Source of the DNA: Actinomycetota bacterium
Lineage (GTDB): Bacteria > Actinomycetota > Actinomycetes > S36-B12 > UBA5976
Direction of reading: 5' to 3'
Length of the DNA stretch: 6,771 nt
Assembly (NCBI GenBank): GCA_947447095.1
Contig: CANFIL010000069.1
Span: 1-6,771, forward strand
Below, in pieces: positions 5,741 to 6,771 of the stretch. A program made the translations under genes and the position numbers. The notes beneath the pieces were generated by a model. That model saw only the letters and a program-made list of their open reading frames with translations. It had not been told where the DNA came from and did no database searches. Position 1 is the stretch's first letter; the number at the start of each line of letters is the position of its first letter.

Positions 5741-6771
5741 CTAATCGTCGATCTCATCATCTTCGAGATCTTCGTACTCCAAAACTTGGTCTTGGCCTTC
5801 AAAGACGTCATATCCGGAACCTTCAAGTTCCTTGATGCGCGCATCTGCATCTGTGAGTTGTTCCGGATCCACCGCAGCGGCGCGATGGAACCATTCGATG
5901 GCTTCGGTGTTGTGTCCCATGTTTGCTAATACGTCAGCGTATGCATATCGAATACGCGCAGCCCATGATTCGTGAGTCGAAGTGCTGAGCTCAGGACACT
6001 GCAATGTAGCAAGCGCCGCTTCCCACTGACCAAGGTCGGAGCGCGCACCTGCAGCGACGATTCGCATTTCAACACGAGTGCCACGATCAAGCGTTGCAAC
6101 GAGTGGATCTCCAGCCATTTCAATGGCCTTCTTTGGACGTCCAAGTGCACGTTCACAGTCAGCCATCAATGGCCAATATTCCTTGATGCCACGCATACGG
6201 CGTGCTGCTCGGAATTCAGTCAAGGCTTCGGCAAAATGGCCGGCGTGATATGCAGCTTCGGCAGCCGCTTCACGAACAATACCGACGCGTGATGCCTTGT
6301 TGAGTGCAGCTTTTGCGTGCTCCCATGCGAGTTCAGGATTGATATCCATCATCTCGCCAGAGGCAACCAAGTGACGAGCTACGCGTAGCGCGAGACCATC
6401 TGGCAAGGTACGAAGTTCGTTACGCACTGCACGTGGAAGTTCGTTACCTGTGATGTGGTCAGGGATGATTGGATCTTGAATGTTGACGCGCTTTTCGCCG
6501 CGAGGAGCACGAGGAGCACGCTCTTCACGATCGTTGTAACGGCCTCCGGCACGATCAGGGCGACCACCACGTTCTTCATAACGGCCACCGCCGCGACCAT
6601 CACGTGACGGGCGATCTGGACGACCTCCGCGTGTAGACGGGCGACGATCCTCACTCGCTTGTGGACGATCACCTGAGTACGGGTTCTCGCGACGTGGACG
6701 ATCACTCGAGCCACTACGGGAATCACGATCACTGTAAGAACGAGTCGGACGATCTGAACCACCACGCGAAT
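5741..6771 (-). CDS. TPR-repeat protein with Arg-rich disordered N-terminus (start outside window)
   Basis: 342 residues are visible; the frame is open to the right edge with no in-frame ATG, so the true start lies beyond it. The first 94 visible residues are a low-complexity Arg/Gly/Asp/Pro region with recurring DRP, GGR and RGG motifs, probably disordered and able to bind RNA. A bridge follows (VNIQDPIIPDHITGNELPRAVRNEL, 95-119), then a helical TPR-like domain of about 200 residues. Helix pairs include GIVREAAAEAAYHAGHFAEALTEFRAARRM and IRYAYADVLANMGHNTEAIEWFHRAAAVDP. The last 25 residues are acidic (YEDLEDDEIDD). This layout matches actinobacterial TPR proteins that sit beside this locus (Rv1691 in M. 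tuberculosis; Streptomyces relatives also have a basic N-terminus), from memory. Function is unknown; a scaffold for an RNA or nucleoprotein complex is a guess. A GTG at 6427-6425 could be misread as a start, but coding plainly continues upstream of it. Confidence 0.9.
   Translation of the reverse strand, partial: SRGGSDRPTRSYSDRDSRSGSSDRPRRENPYSGDRPQASEDRRPSTRGGRPDRPSRDGRGGGRYEERGGRPDRAGGRYNDREERAPRAPRGEKRVNIQDPIIPDHITGNELPRAVRNELRTLPDGLALRVARHLVASGEMMDINPELAWEHAKAALNKASRVGIVREAAAEAAYHAGHFAEALTEFRAARRMRGIKEYWPLMADCERALGRPKKAIEMAGDPLVATLDRGTRVEMRIVAAGARSDLGQWEAALATLQCPELSTSTHESWAARIRYAYADVLANMGHNTEAIEWFHRAAAVDPEQLTDADARIKELEGSGYDVFEGQDQVLEYEDLEDDEIDD
6488..6769 (-). repeat. Degenerate DR/GGR-coding repeat region in the TPR gene
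   Basis: The DNA encoding the Arg-rich N-terminus reuses short words such as GATCGTCC and GGTCG. The 12-mer GTGGACGATCAC (plus strand) occurs exactly at 6661-6672 and 6694-6705, 33 bases (11 codons) apart. The region encodes 26 Arg in 94 residues and eight Asp-Arg pairs. Recombination or slippage in whole codons could change its length. Confidence 0.65.

Noticed and set aside
6379..6765. A 128-residue open frame on the minus strand encoding a very Val/Ile-rich, membrane-like protein.
   Set aside because: It is the shifted frame of the repetitive Arg-rich coding region: GATCGT words read one base off give Val-Ile. The true frame continues smoothly into the TPR domain, and the hydrophobic frame has no domain or independent ribosome binding site.
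1..6771. Search for a defence island, mobile element, CRISPR array, tRNA or biosynthetic cluster.
   Set aside because: All coding space is filled by syntenic housekeeping genes on one strand. No transposase, integrase, direct-repeat array, tRNA cloverleaf or attachment-like duplication was seen.

Overview
The window is a compact, single-strand block of bacterial housekeeping genes. Every gene reads on the minus strand, so transcription runs from the right edge to the left. Gene order and protein types point to an actinobacterium. From right to left they are a TPR protein with an Arg-rich N-terminus, a short SSB-like protein, a HAD-IIA phosphatase, a small acidic protein, TlyA, NAD kinase, RecN and CTP synthase. 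Apart from the SSB gene this is the order I recall for the Mycobacterium tuberculosis Rv1691-Rv1699 neighbourhood. Base composition looks close to 50% GC by eye, which is low for the phylum and suggests a lower-GC (for example aquatic) lineage; that placement is inference.

Layout. 6771-5741: TPR gene, whose start lies outside the window, ending in a hairpin terminator at 5722-5683. 5643-5320: SSB-domain protein with its own strong ribosome binding site. 5277-4273: HAD-IIA phosphatase. 4251-3850: acidic protein of unknown function. 3853-3062: tlyA. 3065-2202: nadK. 2192-507: recN. 458-1: start of pyrG, cut by the left edge. The acidic-protein gene, tlyA and nadK are joined by 4-base stop/start overlaps. 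recN begins 9 bases after nadK, with its ribosome binding site lying over the nadK stop codon. These four genes look like one translationally coupled operon, probably including the phosphatase gene 21 bases upstream.

The genes do not form one pathway: rRNA methylation (TlyA), NADP supply (NadK), DNA break repair (RecN), CTP synthesis (PyrG), phosphate-ester hydrolysis (HAD) and single-strand nucleic acid binding (SSB-like). No mobile element, CRISPR array, tRNA, rRNA, toxin-antitoxin pair or defence system is visible. No intergenic gap exceeds 100 bases. I found no previously undescribed system. The points worth a second look are the direct recN-pyrG junction where mycobacteria carry two extra genes, the tail-less SSB paralogue, the charge-polarised TPR protein, the acidic linker protein, and several unusual starts.
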